Part shown: positions 35,714-45,091 of the stretch, one piece after another | Position numbering within the stretch: the first letter of the stretch is position 1 | How the letters are laid out: every line of letters starts with the position of its first letter | From: RPQJ01 sp963793005 | Lineage (GTDB): Bacteria > Pseudomonadota > Gammaproteobacteria > Steroidobacterales > Steroidobacteraceae | DNA length: 64,000 nucleotides | Direction: 5' to 3' | NCBI GenBank assembly: GCA_963793005.1 | Contig: CAWBYP010000002.1 | Span: 62,001-126,000, forward strand | Made by a program: the position numbers and the translations under genes | The notes under the pieces: generated by a model | Seen by the model: the letters and a program-made list of their open reading frames with translations, nothing else | Database searches by the model: none | What the model was told of the DNA's origin: nothing

Positions 35714-36604
35714 ATGGCAGTCACGGCAGAGTCGGTGAAGGCGCTGCGCGAGCGCACGGGCGCCGGCATGATGGAGTGCAAGAAGGCGCTGGTCGATGCG
35801 AACGGCGACATCGAGGTCGCCGCCGAGGCCATGCGCAAGTCCGGCCTCGCCAAGGCGGACAAGAAGGCCGGGCGCATCGCCGCCGAGGGTGTGGTCGCCA
35901 TCGATCGCTCCGCGGACGGCAAGGCGGTCGCCCTGGTCGAGGTCAATTCGGAGACCGATTTCGTCGCACGCGAGAAGGACTTCCAGGCCTTTGCGGCCGC
36001 GGTCGCCCACGCCGCGCTGGAGGCGAAGCCGGCCGATCTCGATGGACTGCTGGCGGCCCGGCTGCCTTCCGGGCAGACGGTCGAGGAAACCCGTCGTGCG
36101 CTGATCGCGCGCATCGGCGAGAACATCAGCGTGCGCCGCTTCGAAGTGGTGACCTCTGATGCGCCGCTTGCCACCTACGTTCACGGCAGCCGTATCGGCA
36201 CCGTGGTCGCGCTCGAGGGTGGCGACGAGGCGCTCGGCCACGACCTGGCCATGCACGTCGCGGCGATCAACCCGCGCTACCTGTCGGCCGAGGACGTGCC
36301 GGCCGAGCAGGTCGAGAAGGAGCGGGAAATCATCGTCGCGCAGGCGGCCGCCGATCCCAAGCTGCAGGGCAAGCCGAAGGAGGTGCTGGTCAAGGCCTCC
36401 GAGGGCAAGCTGCGCAAGTTCCTGGGCGAGATCACGCTGCTGGGCCAGCCGTTCGTGAAGGACGACAAGCAGGTCGTGGGCGACGTGCTGAAGCGCGCCA
36501 ATGCAAAGATCCTGCGCTACGTGCGCTACGAAGTCGGCGCCGGCATCGAGAAGAAGCAGGAGGATTTCGCGGCCGAGGTGATGGCACAGGTCCGGGGAGC
36601 TTGA
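35714..36604 (+). CDS. tsf: Translation elongation factor Ts
   Basis: The guanine nucleotide exchange factor for EF-Tu. 296 residues from ATG 35714, chosen because GGGGA lies six bases upstream; ATG 35708 is inside the ribosome site. N-terminal UBA-like domain: VKALRERTGAGMMECKKALVDANGDIEVAAEAMRKSGLAKADKKAGR, holding the TDFV partner contact VNSETDFVAREKDF soon after. The coiled-coil and C-terminal module are present (FVKDDKQVVGDVL). It is translated directly after rpsB and is followed by a strong hairpin. Confidence 0.97.
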   Translation: MAVTAESVKALRERTGAGMMECKKALVDANGDIEVAAEAMRKSGLAKADKKAGRIAAEGVVAIDRSADGKAVALVEVNSETDFVAREKDFQAFAAAVAHAALEAKPADLDGLLAARLPSGQTVEETRRALIARIGENISVRRFEVVTSDAPLATYVHGSRIGTVVALEGGDEALGHDLAMHVAAINPRYLSAEDVPAEQVEKEREIIVAQAAADPKLQGKPKEVLVKASEGKLRKFLGEITLLGQPFVKDDKQVVGDVLKRANAKILRYVRYEVGAGIEKKQEDFAAEVMAQVRGA

Positions 36605-36630
36605 ACCCCGACCCGCCCCGGCAAAACAAC

Positions 36631-36662
36631 AGGAACCCCGCGCGAGCGGGGTTCCTTATAAT
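36631..36662 (+). terminator. Hairpin after tsf, overlapping a perfect -10 for pyrH
   Basis: AGGAACCCCGC (36631-36641) pairs with GCGGGGTTCCT (36646-36656) around GCGA, an 11-bp perfect stem. It is followed at once by TATAAT (36657-36662), a consensus -10 that could start pyrH transcription 20-30 bases before its ATG. No -35 match is visible because the hairpin occupies that place. The U-tract is short, so tsf-pyrH read-through is likely. Confidence 0.75.
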
Positions 36663-36689
36663 GGCCCCCCGTCGGAGGTGACAGACACC

Positions 36690-37421
36690 ATGCCTGAACC
36701 AGTTGACGGACAACCGGTGCACCGCCGCATCATGGTGAAGCTGTCCGGCGAGGCCCTGATGGGCAGCGCCGACTACGGCATCGATGCCGTGTTCCTGAAG
36801 CGGCTGGCCTCGGAAATCGTCGCCGTGCGCGAGCGTGGCGTGCAGGTCGGGGTGGTGATCGGCGGCGGGAACCTGTTCCGTGGCGCCGGCCTGGCGCGGG
36901 CCGGCATGGACCGCGTGACCGGCGACCACATGGGCATGCTGGCTACCGTGATGAACTCGCTTGCCCTGCAGGACTCGCTCGAGTCGTTCGGGGTGTTCGC
37001 AAGGGTGATGTCGGCGATCCGCATCAACGAGGTCTGCGAGGACTACATCCGGCGCCGTGCCATCCGCCACCTCGAGAAGGGGCGGGTGACGATCTTCGCG
37101 GCCGGCACCGGCAATCCGTTCTTCACGACCGACACTGCCGCCAGCCTGCGCGCCATCGAGATCGGCGCCGACCTGCTGATCAAGGCGACCAAGGTGGACG
37201 GGGTCTACGATTCGGACCCGGTCGGGAATCCGGCCGCAAAGCGCTTTGACAGGCTCACCTACGACCGGGTGCTCGACGGGCGCCTGAACGTGATGGACGC
37301 GACGGCCATCGTGCTGTGCCGCGACCACAACCTGCCGCTGCGCGTGTTCAACTTGAACGAGGCCGGCGCGCTGGTGCGCGTCGCGTGCGGCGAAGACGTC
37401 GGAACACTCGTCACGAACTGA
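36690..37421 (+). CDS. pyrH: UMP kinase
   Basis: Phosphorylates UMP to UDP; hexameric and GTP-activated in bacteria. 243 residues from ATG 36690 with GGAGG upstream. Amino-acid-kinase fold motifs: IMVKLSGEALMG, VGVVIGGGNLFRGAGLARAGMDRVTGDHMGMLATVMN, FFTTDTAASLRAIEIGADLLIKATKVDGVYDSDP and VMDATAIVLCRDHNLPLRVFN. First of the conserved pyrH-frr-uppS-cdsA-dxr run. Confidence 0.97.
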   Translation: MPEPVDGQPVHRRIMVKLSGEALMGSADYGIDAVFLKRLASEIVAVRERGVQVGVVIGGGNLFRGAGLARAGMDRVTGDHMGMLATVMNSLALQDSLESFGVFARVMSAIRINEVCEDYIRRRAIRHLEKGRVTIFAAGTGNPFFTTDTAASLRAIEIGADLLIKATKVDGVYDSDPVGNPAAKRFDRLTYDRVLDGRLNVMDATAIVLCRDHNLPLRVFNLNEAGALVRVACGEDVGTLVTN

Positions 37422-37454
37422 TGCGGCTTGTGCCGCTGTTGCTGGAGACTGCCC

Positions 37455-38012
37455 ATGCTCGAGGACATCAAGAAGGACGCCGCGGACCGCATGGCGAAGT
37501 GCGTGGCCGCGCTCAGGAACGAACTGAAGAAGCTGCGCACCGGCCGGGCGAGCACCAGCGTGCTCGAGCACCTGCGCGTCGACTACTATGGAAGCGAGGT
37601 GCCGCTCACGCAGGTAGCGAACGTCGCGGTCGAGGACTCGCGCACGCTCACGGTCGTGCCGTGGGAGAAGCAGATGGTGCCGGTGATCGAGAAGGCGATC
37701 ATGAAGTCCGACCTGGGACTCAATCCGGCCACGGCGGGCACCGTGATCCGCGTGCCTGTGCCTGCGCTCACCGAAGATCGCCGCCGCGAACTGACCAGGG
37801 TCGTGCGCCACGAGGGCGAGGTCGCGCGCATCGCCATCCGCAACGTGCGTCGCGACGTGATGCAGGAGCTCAAGGAGATGCTGAAGGAAAAGCTCATCTC
37901 CGAGGACGTGGACCACAAGGCGCACGAAGAGGTGCAGGCACTCACCGACAAGTACGTCGCGGAGGTGGACCAGGTGATCGCGGAGAAGGAAAAAGACCTG
38001 ATGCAGGTCTGA
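37455..38012 (+). CDS. frr: Ribosome recycling factor
   Basis: Together with EF-G it splits the post-termination ribosome. Exactly 185 residues, the standard length. RTGRASTSVLEHLRVDYYGSEVPLTQVANV and LTEDRRRELTRVVRHEGEVARIAIRNVRRD are family hallmarks, and the long C-terminal helix ends domain I. ATG 37455 (MLEDIKKDA) has GGAG upstream; an earlier in-frame ATG would add non-conserved residues. Confidence 0.97.
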   Translation: MLEDIKKDAADRMAKCVAALRNELKKLRTGRASTSVLEHLRVDYYGSEVPLTQVANVAVEDSRTLTVVPWEKQMVPVIEKAIMKSDLGLNPATAGTVIRVPVPALTEDRRRELTRVVRHEGEVARIAIRNVRRDVMQELKEMLKEKLISEDVDHKAHEEVQALTDKYVAEVDQVIAEKEKDLMQV

Positions 38013-38015
38013 GCG

Positions 38016-38759
38016 ATGGCTCAGACGCAATCCCGCGAGCCAGGCACGCCGCGACACGTCGCCGTCATCATGGACGGCAACGGTCGCTGGGCTGCAAGAC
38101 GCGCCTTGCCGCGCCATCTCGGGCATCGCGCGGGCGTGAAGGCGGTACGGGCCACGGTCGAGGGATGCGCGCGCCGCGGCGTCGAGGCGCTCACGCTGTT
38201 CGCTTTCTCGAGCGAGAACTGGGGCAGGCCGGCGGAGGAGGTCTCGAAGCTGATGCAACTGTTCGTCGAGGCAATGGAGCGTGAGGTCGATGAGCTCTCC
38301 CGTAACGGCATCAGGCTCAGGTTCATCGGCGATCTCTCCAAGCTTCAGCCGCACCTGCGCGACGGCGTCGTGGACGCTGAGGCCCGCACGGCCGGCAATG
38401 ACCGCATGACCGTGAACGTGGCCGTGTCATATGGCGGTCGCTGGGACATCGTCGGTGCGACGCGCAAGCTGGCCTCAGCAGTTGCCGCGGGCACGCTGTT
38501 GCCCGAGGCCATCGACGAAGCGGCGTTGGCCGGGGAACTTGCGCTCGGCGATACGCCGGACCCGGACCTGTTCATCCGCACGGGCGGCGAGCAGCGCATC
38601 AGCAACTTCCTGCTCTGGAACCTCGCCTACAGCGAGCTCTACTTCTGCGACTGCCTGTGGCCGGATTTCGACGACGCCGAACTCGAGCGCGCGTTCCAAC
38701 ACTTCGCGGGGCGGCAACGGCGCTTCGGACTGACTACGTCGCAGGCTGTCGTTGTCTAG
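38016..38759 (+). CDS. uppS: Undecaprenyl diphosphate synthase (cis-prenyltransferase)
   Basis: Condenses eight isopentenyl units onto farnesyl diphosphate to make the C55 carrier for peptidoglycan and O-antigen. 247 residues. Catalytic Asp20 is in VAVIMDGNGRWA. FAFSSENWGRP holds the substrate Asn/Trp. The C-terminal RTGGEQRISNFLLWNLAYSELYF binds pyrophosphate and Mg. The last 8 bases overlap cdsA. Confidence 0.97.
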   Translation: MAQTQSREPGTPRHVAVIMDGNGRWAARRALPRHLGHRAGVKAVRATVEGCARRGVEALTLFAFSSENWGRPAEEVSKLMQLFVEAMEREVDELSRNGIRLRFIGDLSKLQPHLRDGVVDAEARTAGNDRMTVNVAVSYGGRWDIVGATRKLASAVAAGTLLPEAIDEAALAGELALGDTPDPDLFIRTGGEQRISNFLLWNLAYSELYFCDCLWPDFDDAELERAFQHFAGRQRRFGLTTSQAVVV

Positions 38760-39564
38760 CGGGCTCAAGCAGCGCATAGCGACCGCCCTGCTGCTCGCGG
38801 GCGTGCTGGTCGTCGTGCTGTTCGTGCTGCCGCCGATGGCGGCGGTCGCCGTGGTTGCCGTGGTGGTGCTTGCGGGCGCGTGGGAGTGGGCGGGTTTCGC
38901 CGGGTTCCTGCGCAAGCCGGCCCGGCTCGGCTACACGGCAGCCATCGCGATTGCGGTGCTGGCAGCCTGGCGGTTCACCGCGGAAGCTGCCGGGCTCGCG
39001 ATATTCCTGCGCGCAACCGCCCTGTGGTGGCTGCTGGCGTTCGCCTGGGTGGTATTCGCCCCGGCGCGCGGCGGGCGCGTTGCCGCGGCCGTGGCCGGCT
39101 TCGCGGTGCTGGTGCCGGCGGCGGTCGGCCTCGCGCGCCTGGCGCTGCTCGAGCCCCATGGCCAGATGCTGTTCTTCTTCCTGGTCGTGCTGATCGCAGC
39201 GGCCGACGTAGGCGGCTATTTCGGCGGGCGCAGCCTCGGCAGGTACAAGCTCGCGCCACGCGTGAGCCCGGGCAAGACATGGGAAGGATTTGCGGCCGGG
39301 ATGGCTGGCGCCACGCTGGCTGCCGTGCTCGGCGCGATTGTGTTCGACCAGCCGATGACGAACTGGCTCGCCGCATGCGTGCCGGTGGCGCTGCTGTCCG
39401 TGGTGGGCGACCTGGTCGAGAGCATGTTCAAGCGCCGCGCTGGCCTCAAGGACAGCGGCGGCCTGCTGCCCGGCCATGGCGGCGTGCTCGATCGCGTTGA
39501 CGGCCTGACCTCCGCCGGCCCGGTGTTCCTGCTCGCGCTGCAGCTGACCGGTGTCGCGGCATGA
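38752..39564 (+). CDS. cdsA: Phosphatidate cytidylyltransferase
   Basis: Makes CDP-diacylglycerol, the entry to phospholipid synthesis, in the inner membrane. 270 residues with about eight hydrophobic segments. The family signature is near the C-terminus: SVVGDLVESMFKRRAGLKDSGGLLPGHGGVLDRVDGL, with the metal-binding Asp residues. ADVGGYFGGRSLGRYKLAPRVSPGKTWEG is the other conserved block. The start is TTG 38752 inside the end of uppS. Its stop overlaps dxr (ATGATG). Confidence 0.95.
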   Translation: MSSGLKQRIATALLLAGVLVVVLFVLPPMAAVAVVAVVVLAGAWEWAGFAGFLRKPARLGYTAAIAIAVLAAWRFTAEAAGLAIFLRATALWWLLAFAWVVFAPARGGRVAAAVAGFAVLVPAAVGLARLALLEPHGQMLFFFLVVLIAAADVGGYFGGRSLGRYKLAPRVSPGKTWEGFAAGMAGATLAAVLGAIVFDQPMTNWLAACVPVALLSVVGDLVESMFKRRAGLKDSGGLLPGHGGVLDRVDGLTSAGPVFLLALQLTGVAA

Positions 39565-40752
39565 TGCGAGTCGCGGTCCTCGGCAGCACCGGCAGCATCG
39601 GCATCAGCACGCTGGACGTGCTGGCGCGACATCCCGGCCACTTCGAGGTCGCCGCGCTTGCAGCCGCATCGAATCATGCGCGCCTGCTCGAGCAGTGCCT
39701 CTCGCACCGGCCGCGCGTTGCGGTGCTCACGGATCCGGTCGCGGCGGGCAGGCTGGAGTCCGGACTGCGCGCCGCGGGTCTCGCAACCGAAGTGGCGTGC
39801 GGCGCCGACGCGCTTGCGGAGGTGGCAGCGGCGACCGACGTCGATGCAGTGATGGCGGCCATCGTCGGTGCCGCGGGCCTGCCGTCGACACTTGCGGCGG
39901 CGCGTGCCGGCAAGCGGGTGCTGCTCGCGAACAAGGAGTCGCTGGTGGTCGGCGGCGCACTGCTGCTGGACGCCGCGCGCGGCGGCGGCGCAACGCTGAT
40001 CCCCATCGACAGCGAGCACAACGCCATCTTCCAGTGCCTGCCGGCCGGGCTCGAGACTGGCCGCGCCATGCGCGGGGTACGTCGTGTGCTGCTCACGGCG
40101 TCGGGTGGCCCGTTCCTGAGATCCACGCGCGCCGAACTCGAACGGGTGACGCCGGAGCAGGCCTGTGCGCACCCGCGCTGGAAGATGGGGCGCAAGATCT
40201 CGGTCGATTCGGCCACGCTGATGAACAAGGGCCTCGAACTTATCGAGGCCTGCCTGCTGTTCGGGATGGAACCGGCGCAGGTGGAGGTGGTCGTACATCC
40301 ACAGAGCATCGTGCATTCTCTGGTGGAGTACGTGGACGGCTCGATCCTGGCCCAGCTTGGCAATCCGGACATGCGCACGCCGATCGCACACGCGCTCGGC
40401 TGGCCGGAGAGAATCGCGTCCGGTGTAGAATCGCTGGACCTGGTCGCCGCGGCACGCCTCGACTTCGAGGCGCCGGACATCGGGCGGTTCCCGGCGCTCA
40501 GGCTTGCCCGCGAGGCGGCCGAGTCCGGTGGCACGAGTCCGGCGGTCGTGAACGCCGCAAACGAGGTGGCGGTCGCGGCTTTCCTGGCCGGGACGCTGGG
40601 TTTCTCCCGGATTCCCGAGGTTGTTGAGGCCGTTCTCGAGCCGGCATGGCTGCGAGCCGGTGACGGGATTGGATGTCGTGCTCGAGGCGGACAGCTGGGC
40701 GCGTGGGTATGCTGAGTCCCTGCTCGTCGGGGAGGCGAGGTCTAGGGCATGA
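39561..40752 (+). CDS. dxr: 1-deoxy-D-xylulose 5-phosphate reductoisomerase, C-terminal frameshift
   Basis: The second step of the MEP isoprenoid pathway: NADPH-dependent rearrangement of DXP to MEP. NADPH site: VLGSTGSIGISTLDVL. Metal and substrate sites: IPIDSEHNAIFQCL, LLTASGGPF, HPRWKMGRKISVDSATLMNKGLELIEA and VVHPQSIVHSLVEY. The frame as written ends at 40715 with a non-homologous tail. Removing one C at 40641-40642 gives RHGCEPVTGLDVVLEADSWARGYAESLL and a stop at 40752 that overlaps the rseP ATG, as family and operon structure predict. I annotate that restored end. Dxr is essential where the MEP pathway is the only one, so a base error is likely. Confidence 0.93.
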
Positions 40753-42110
40753 CGATTCTGGGTTATCTGCTGGCGTTCCTGGTTGCGATCGGCATCCTCG
40801 TGGCCGTGCACGAGTACGGTCATTTCTGGATGGCGCGCCGGGTTGGCATCCGCGTTCTCCGCTTCTCGATAGGCTTCGGTCGGCCACTGTGGAAACGCGT
40901 CGATTCCAGGGGCACGGAATTCGCTATTTCTGCAATTCCATTAGGTGGTTACGTCAAGCTTCTCGACGAGCGTGAAGGTCCGGTGGTCGAGGCGGAGCGC
41001 TCCTCGGCATACAACCGCAAGCCGGTCTGGCAGCGCATCCTGGTGCTGCTCGCCGGGCCGTTCGCCAACTTCCTGTTTGCGGTCGTCGCCTACTGGGTGC
41101 TGTTCGTGGCCGGGGTGCCGGCGCTGAAGCCGGTACTCGGCGAGGTGTCGCCGGATTCGGTGGCAGCCCGCGCCGGCCTGGTCGCAAACGACGAGATCCT
41201 GGCGGTCAGCGGCCACCCGACCCGCGGTCGAGAGGCCGTGATGCTCGCGATCCTCGACAAGCTGATGGAGGGTGGCGCGATAGAGCTGGACGTCCGCTCG
41301 CCGGACGGAGGCACGCGTACGGCCCGTTTGTCGATCGAAGGCAGCAGCTTGGCGCTGACGGAGCCCGGCGCGCTGCTGCCCGGGCTGGGATTCGAATTCT
41401 GGTACCCGGACGTGCCGGCGCGTGTCGGGACGATCGTCGAGGGCAGCCCGGCCGAGCGTGCGGGCCTGCAGGTCGACGACCTGATCGTCGCGGCCGACGG
41501 CGTACCGGTCGCAGACTTCCTTGCGCTGGTGCAGCTGGTGCGGCCGGCGGCAGGAAAGACGCTGCAGCTCACGGTGCAGCGCTCGGGAGAGCGGCTCGTG
41601 CTGCCGGTCGAGGTGCAGGCCGAGCGCGACGGCTCGCAGCTGATCGGCCGGATCGGCATACAGCCCACAGCGCCGGCGCCGGTGCCCGAGGACATGCGCA
41701 CCCGCGAGCGCTACGGAGTGTTCGCATCGGTCGGCAAGGCGGTCGGCAAGACCTGGGACATGTCGGCACTGACCGTGCGACTGCTGTGGAACGTCGCCAC
41801 CGGGGACGTGTCCCCGAAGAACCTGAGCGGCCCGATCAACATCGCGGAATACGCCGGTTTTTCCGCGCGACAGGGCATACTTGCCTTCCTGTCCTTCCTG
41901 GCCATCGTAAGCGTGAGTCTGTTCGTGCTGAACCTGCTGCCCATTCCCATACTCGACGGTGGCCAGATCATCTACCAGCTCGCCGAGCTGGCCAGTGGCC
42001 GCCCGCTGTCGGAGCGCACCCAGGCTGTGGGCCAGCAGATCGGTATCGCGCTGCTGCTGCTGCTGATGAGTTTCGCCTTCTACAACGACATTTCCCGCTT
42101 GTTCAGCTGA
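40749..42110 (+). CDS. rseP: Site-2 intramembrane protease RseP
   Basis: Cuts anti-sigma factors and signal-peptide remnants within the inner membrane. 453 residues. The zinc site HEYGH is at 21-25 in the first membrane segment. The second metal motif is NLLPIPILDGG (395-405, D403) in the third. Two PDZ domains lie between (about 115-190 and 205-290; LGEVSPDSVAARAGLVANDEIL and GTIVEGSPAERAGLQVDDLIVAADG). It is directly before bamA, as in E. coli. Confidence 0.97.
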   Translation: MTILGYLLAFLVAIGILVAVHEYGHFWMARRVGIRVLRFSIGFGRPLWKRVDSRGTEFAISAIPLGGYVKLLDEREGPVVEAERSSAYNRKPVWQRILVLLAGPFANFLFAVVAYWVLFVAGVPALKPVLGEVSPDSVAARAGLVANDEILAVSGHPTRGREAVMLAILDKLMEGGAIELDVRSPDGGTRTARLSIEGSSLALTEPGALLPGLGFEFWYPDVPARVGTIVEGSPAERAGLQVDDLIVAADGVPVADFLALVQLVRPAAGKTLQLTVQRSGERLVLPVEVQAERDGSQLIGRIGIQPTAPAPVPEDMRTRERYGVFASVGKAVGKTWDMSALTVRLLWNVATGDVSPKNLSGPINIAEYAGFSARQGILAFLSFLAIVSVSLFVLNLLPIPILDGGQIIYQLAELASGRPLSERTQAVGQQIGIALLLLLMSFAFYNDISRLFS

Positions 42111-42120
42111 GCCGACCGCC

Positions 42121-44529
42121 ATGCGATTCAAATACATGGCCGCGCTGCCGGCCCTGCTCGCCGTACCTGCCGTGTACGCCCAGGACAACATGGGCGACTT
42201 CACGGTCGGCGAGATCAAGGTGGTGGGGCTGCAGCGCATCAGCGAAGGCACCGTCTTCAACTACCTGCCGGTCAACATCGGCGACCGGATGGACGCGCAG
42301 CGCGTCGAGGAGTCGCTGCGCGCGCTCTACGCGACCGGGTTCTTCAAGGACGTCGAGCTGCGCCGGGACGGCGGAACACTGATCGTGGTCGTCAAGGAAC
42401 GGCCCTCGATCGAAAGCTTCACCATCACGGGCAACAAGGACATCAAGACGCCGGACCTCGAGAAGTCGCTGCGCAACGTCGGCCTCGCCAAGGGCAAGGT
42501 CTTCAACCAGTCCACGCTCGACGAGGTGGACCGCTTCCTGACCGACCAGTACTACTCGCGCGGCAAGTACGCCGTGAAGGTAGACACGAAAGTCAGCGAC
42601 CTGTCCAACAACCAGGTGAGCATCGCGATCGACATCAAGGAAGGAAAAAGATCGCGGATCCAGCAGATCAACATCGTCGGCAACGAGGCCTTCAGCGAGG
42701 ACGAGCTGCGCGAGCAGTTCAAGTTGACTACGCCGAACTGGCTGTCGTGGTACCGCCAGGACGACAAGTATTCGCGCGAGGAACTCGGCGGCGATATCGA
42801 GACCCTCAGGTCCTACTACCTCGACCGCGGCTACGCCGATTTCGACGTCGAGACTTCGCAGGTGGCCATCGCGCCCGACAAGGAAGACATCTTCATCACG
42901 CTCAACGTTCGCGAGGGCGACGTCTACCGTGTCTCCGACGTGAAGATCGCAGGCGACCTGGTGGTGCCCGAGCAGGACCTGATGGCGCTGGTGCAGGTGC
43001 GCCGCGGCGACATCTACTCGCGAAAATACATCACCGCCACGACCGAGTTGATGGCGTTGCGGCTCGGCCAGGATGGCTACGCGTTCGCCAAGATCGATCC
43101 GGTGCCGCTGGAAAACCCGGAGACCAAGGAGATCGCGATAACCTTCCTGGTGCAGCCGGGCAGCCGCGCCTACGTACGGCACATCAACTTCGAAGGCACG
43201 ACCGGCATTAACGACGACGTGCTGCGGCGTGAAATGCGGCAGATGGAGGGCGGCTACCTGTCCAATGCGGCGGTGGAGCGCTCCAAGCAGCGCCTGCAGA
43301 GGTTGCCGTTCATAGAGAAGGTCGAGGTCGAGACCACGCCGGTTCCCGGCACGCCGGACCTCGTGGACGTCGAGTTCCAGGTCAAGGAAGGCCTGCCCGG
43401 GCAGTTCAGCGGCGGCATCGGGTACTCGCAGTCACAGTCAATCATGCTGAACGGCAGTTTCGTGCACAGCAACTTCCTCGGCACCGGGAACCGGATCGCG
43501 GCGGAACTGAATGCCGGCCAGTACAGCCAGGTTTACAGCATCACGCACACCGACCCGTACGTGACGGTAGACGGCGTGTCGCGCACTGTCGCCGTCAGCT
43601 ATCGCAACTACAGCCAGTACACCAGTTCGTCGTCCAAGTTCGACACCACCACCGGCGCGATCGGCCTGGACTACGGCTGGCCGCTGTCGGAGTTCCAGTC
43701 GGTGCGCGCAGGCCTCTCGGCGCAGCACTCCGACCTTTTCACGGACCCGAACCAGAGCGCGGCCCAGTCGCTGCAGTGGGTGCAGAACAACGGCAACCCC
43801 TATACGCGTAATTCCAACGTCGGCATCCCGCCGATCGAGTACACGTACTACGGCACCAAGTTCGACACCTTCCCGCTGTCGATCGGCTGGGGATATGACT
43901 CGCGCAACAGGTCGATCTTCGCCACCAGCGGCGCCCGCCATATCGTGAATGTCTCGTATACGGTTCCCGGCAGTGACGTAGAGTTCTATGCGATCACCTA
44001 CGACTACCTGCAGTTCCTGCCGCTGACCCGCTGGTTCACGCTGATGAACAACTTCGAGGCAGGGTACGCGGAGCCGCTCGGCTCGACGACTGCGATCCCG
44101 CCATACCGCAATTTCTACGCGGGCGGCGCCGAGAGCGTGCGCGGCTACCGGGCGAGTACGCTCGGCCCCAAGGACACCTTCGGCAACCCCTACGGCGGCA
44201 ACATCAAGCTCACCAACCAGCTGGAGCTGCTGCTGCCGATGCCCGAGAAGTTCAGCGGTTCGGCGCGGGCAAGCGTGTTTTTCGACGCTGGCTATGCCTT
44301 CTCGAACGACAAAGTGCAGTTCTTCGGGCCCGACAACATCACGCCGGTGGATTACGACTTCAGTTTTGATAAACTACGCTATTCAACCGGGGTGGCCGTG
44401 CAGTGGCTCGCCCCGATGGGCGTATTCCGGTTCAGCTACGCAATCGCACTCAATGCCCAGAAGGGCAGCGCCACGCAGTACAAAGACGAAACCGAAGGTT
44501 TCCAGTTCTCCATCGGACAGGCTTTTTGA
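42121..44529 (+). CDS. bamA: Outer-membrane protein assembly factor BamA
   Basis: The essential insertase for beta-barrel proteins. 802 residues. A signal peptide (ALPALLAVPAVYAQ) is followed by five POTRA domains (about 24-420; for example FTVGEIKVVGLQRISEGTVFNYL and YVRHINFEGTTGINDDVLRREMRQMEGG) and a 16-strand barrel. The conserved VRGY (in AESVRGYRAS) of loop 6 is present, and the protein ends with aromatic Phe (FSIGQAF). It is followed after 13 bases by skp. A sigma-E promoter inside rseP is usual in relatives but I could not verify one. Confidence 0.97.
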   Translation: MRFKYMAALPALLAVPAVYAQDNMGDFTVGEIKVVGLQRISEGTVFNYLPVNIGDRMDAQRVEESLRALYATGFFKDVELRRDGGTLIVVVKERPSIESFTITGNKDIKTPDLEKSLRNVGLAKGKVFNQSTLDEVDRFLTDQYYSRGKYAVKVDTKVSDLSNNQVSIAIDIKEGKRSRIQQINIVGNEAFSEDELREQFKLTTPNWLSWYRQDDKYSREELGGDIETLRSYYLDRGYADFDVETSQVAIAPDKEDIFITLNVREGDVYRVSDVKIAGDLVVPEQDLMALVQVRRGDIYSRKYITATTELMALRLGQDGYAFAKIDPVPLENPETKEIAITFLVQPGSRAYVRHINFEGTTGINDDVLRREMRQMEGGYLSNAAVERSKQRLQRLPFIEKVEVETTPVPGTPDLVDVEFQVKEGLPGQFSGGIGYSQSQSIMLNGSFVHSNFLGTGNRIAAELNAGQYSQVYSITHTDPYVTVDGVSRTVAVSYRNYSQYTSSSSKFDTTTGAIGLDYGWPLSEFQSVRAGLSAQHSDLFTDPNQSAAQSLQWVQNNGNPYTRNSNVGIPPIEYTYYGTKFDTFPLSIGWGYDSRNRSIFATSGARHIVNVSYTVPGSDVEFYAITYDYLQFLPLTRWFTLMNNFEAGYAEPLGSTTAIPPYRNFYAGGAESVRGYRASTLGPKDTFGNPYGGNIKLTNQLELLLPMPEKFSGSARASVFFDAGYAFSNDKVQFFGPDNITPVDYDFSFDKLRYSTGVAVQWLAPMGVFRFSYAIALNAQKGSATQYKDETEGFQFSIGQAF

Positions 44530-44542
44530 GGATCACCGCTCC

Positions 44543-45070
44543 ATGAGCATCAAGACAGCGACCCTTGCCCTGGTAACGATCGCCGCGAGCGCCGTGCCCT
44601 TCGGCGCCGCAATGGCTGAGACGAAGGTGGGAGTGGTCAATGTGACGCGACTCCTGCAGGAGTCGCCCCAGGCCCAGGCGGCTTCACAGGCCCTCGAGAA
44701 CGAGTTCGCAACGCGTCGCCGGGAACTCGAAAGCGCCCAGAAGGACCTCAAGGCCAAGGAAGACAAGCTGCAGAAGGACGGCGCCGTGATGGCAGCCAAC
44801 GAGCGCGCCAGCGCCGAGAAGGCGATTCGCGACGGCCAGCGGGAACTCGCCCGCAAGCAGAACGAATTCATGGAAGACCTGAACGTGCGCCGCAACGAGG
44901 CGCTCGGCCAGCTGCAGCGCAGCGTGCTGCAGGAAGTCCAGGCGTATGCGAAGACGGCCGGGCTCGACGTGGTCGTTGCCGATGCGCTCTATGCCAGCCC
45001 GTCGGTGGACATCACCAACCAGGTGCTCGCGGCGCTGCAGGCGCGCAAGGGCGCCCCGGCCAAGCCCTGA
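44543..45070 (+). CDS. skp: Periplasmic chaperone Skp/OmpH
   Basis: A trimeric jellyfish-shaped holdase for outer-membrane proteins. 175 residues with a signal peptide (ATLALVTIAASAVPFGAAMA). VGVVNVTRLLQESPQAQAA starts the small beta body. A highly charged helical hairpin (ENEFATRRRELESAQKDLKAK onward) forms the tentacles, and LDVVVADALYASPSVDITNQVLAAL closes the body. The position between bamA and lpxD is conserved. Confidence 0.95.
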   Translation: MSIKTATLALVTIAASAVPFGAAMAETKVGVVNVTRLLQESPQAQAASQALENEFATRRRELESAQKDLKAKEDKLQKDGAVMAANERASAEKAIRDGQRELARKQNEFMEDLNVRRNEALGQLQRSVLQEVQAYAKTAGLDVVVADALYASPSVDITNQVLAALQARKGAPAKP

Positions 45071-45091
45071 GCCGGCTGCAGGGGCCTGGAC

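Noticed and set aside
36432..38354. Long open minus-strand frame of 640 codons
   Set aside because: Antisense to tsf, pyrH, frr and uppS, all with strong family motifs.
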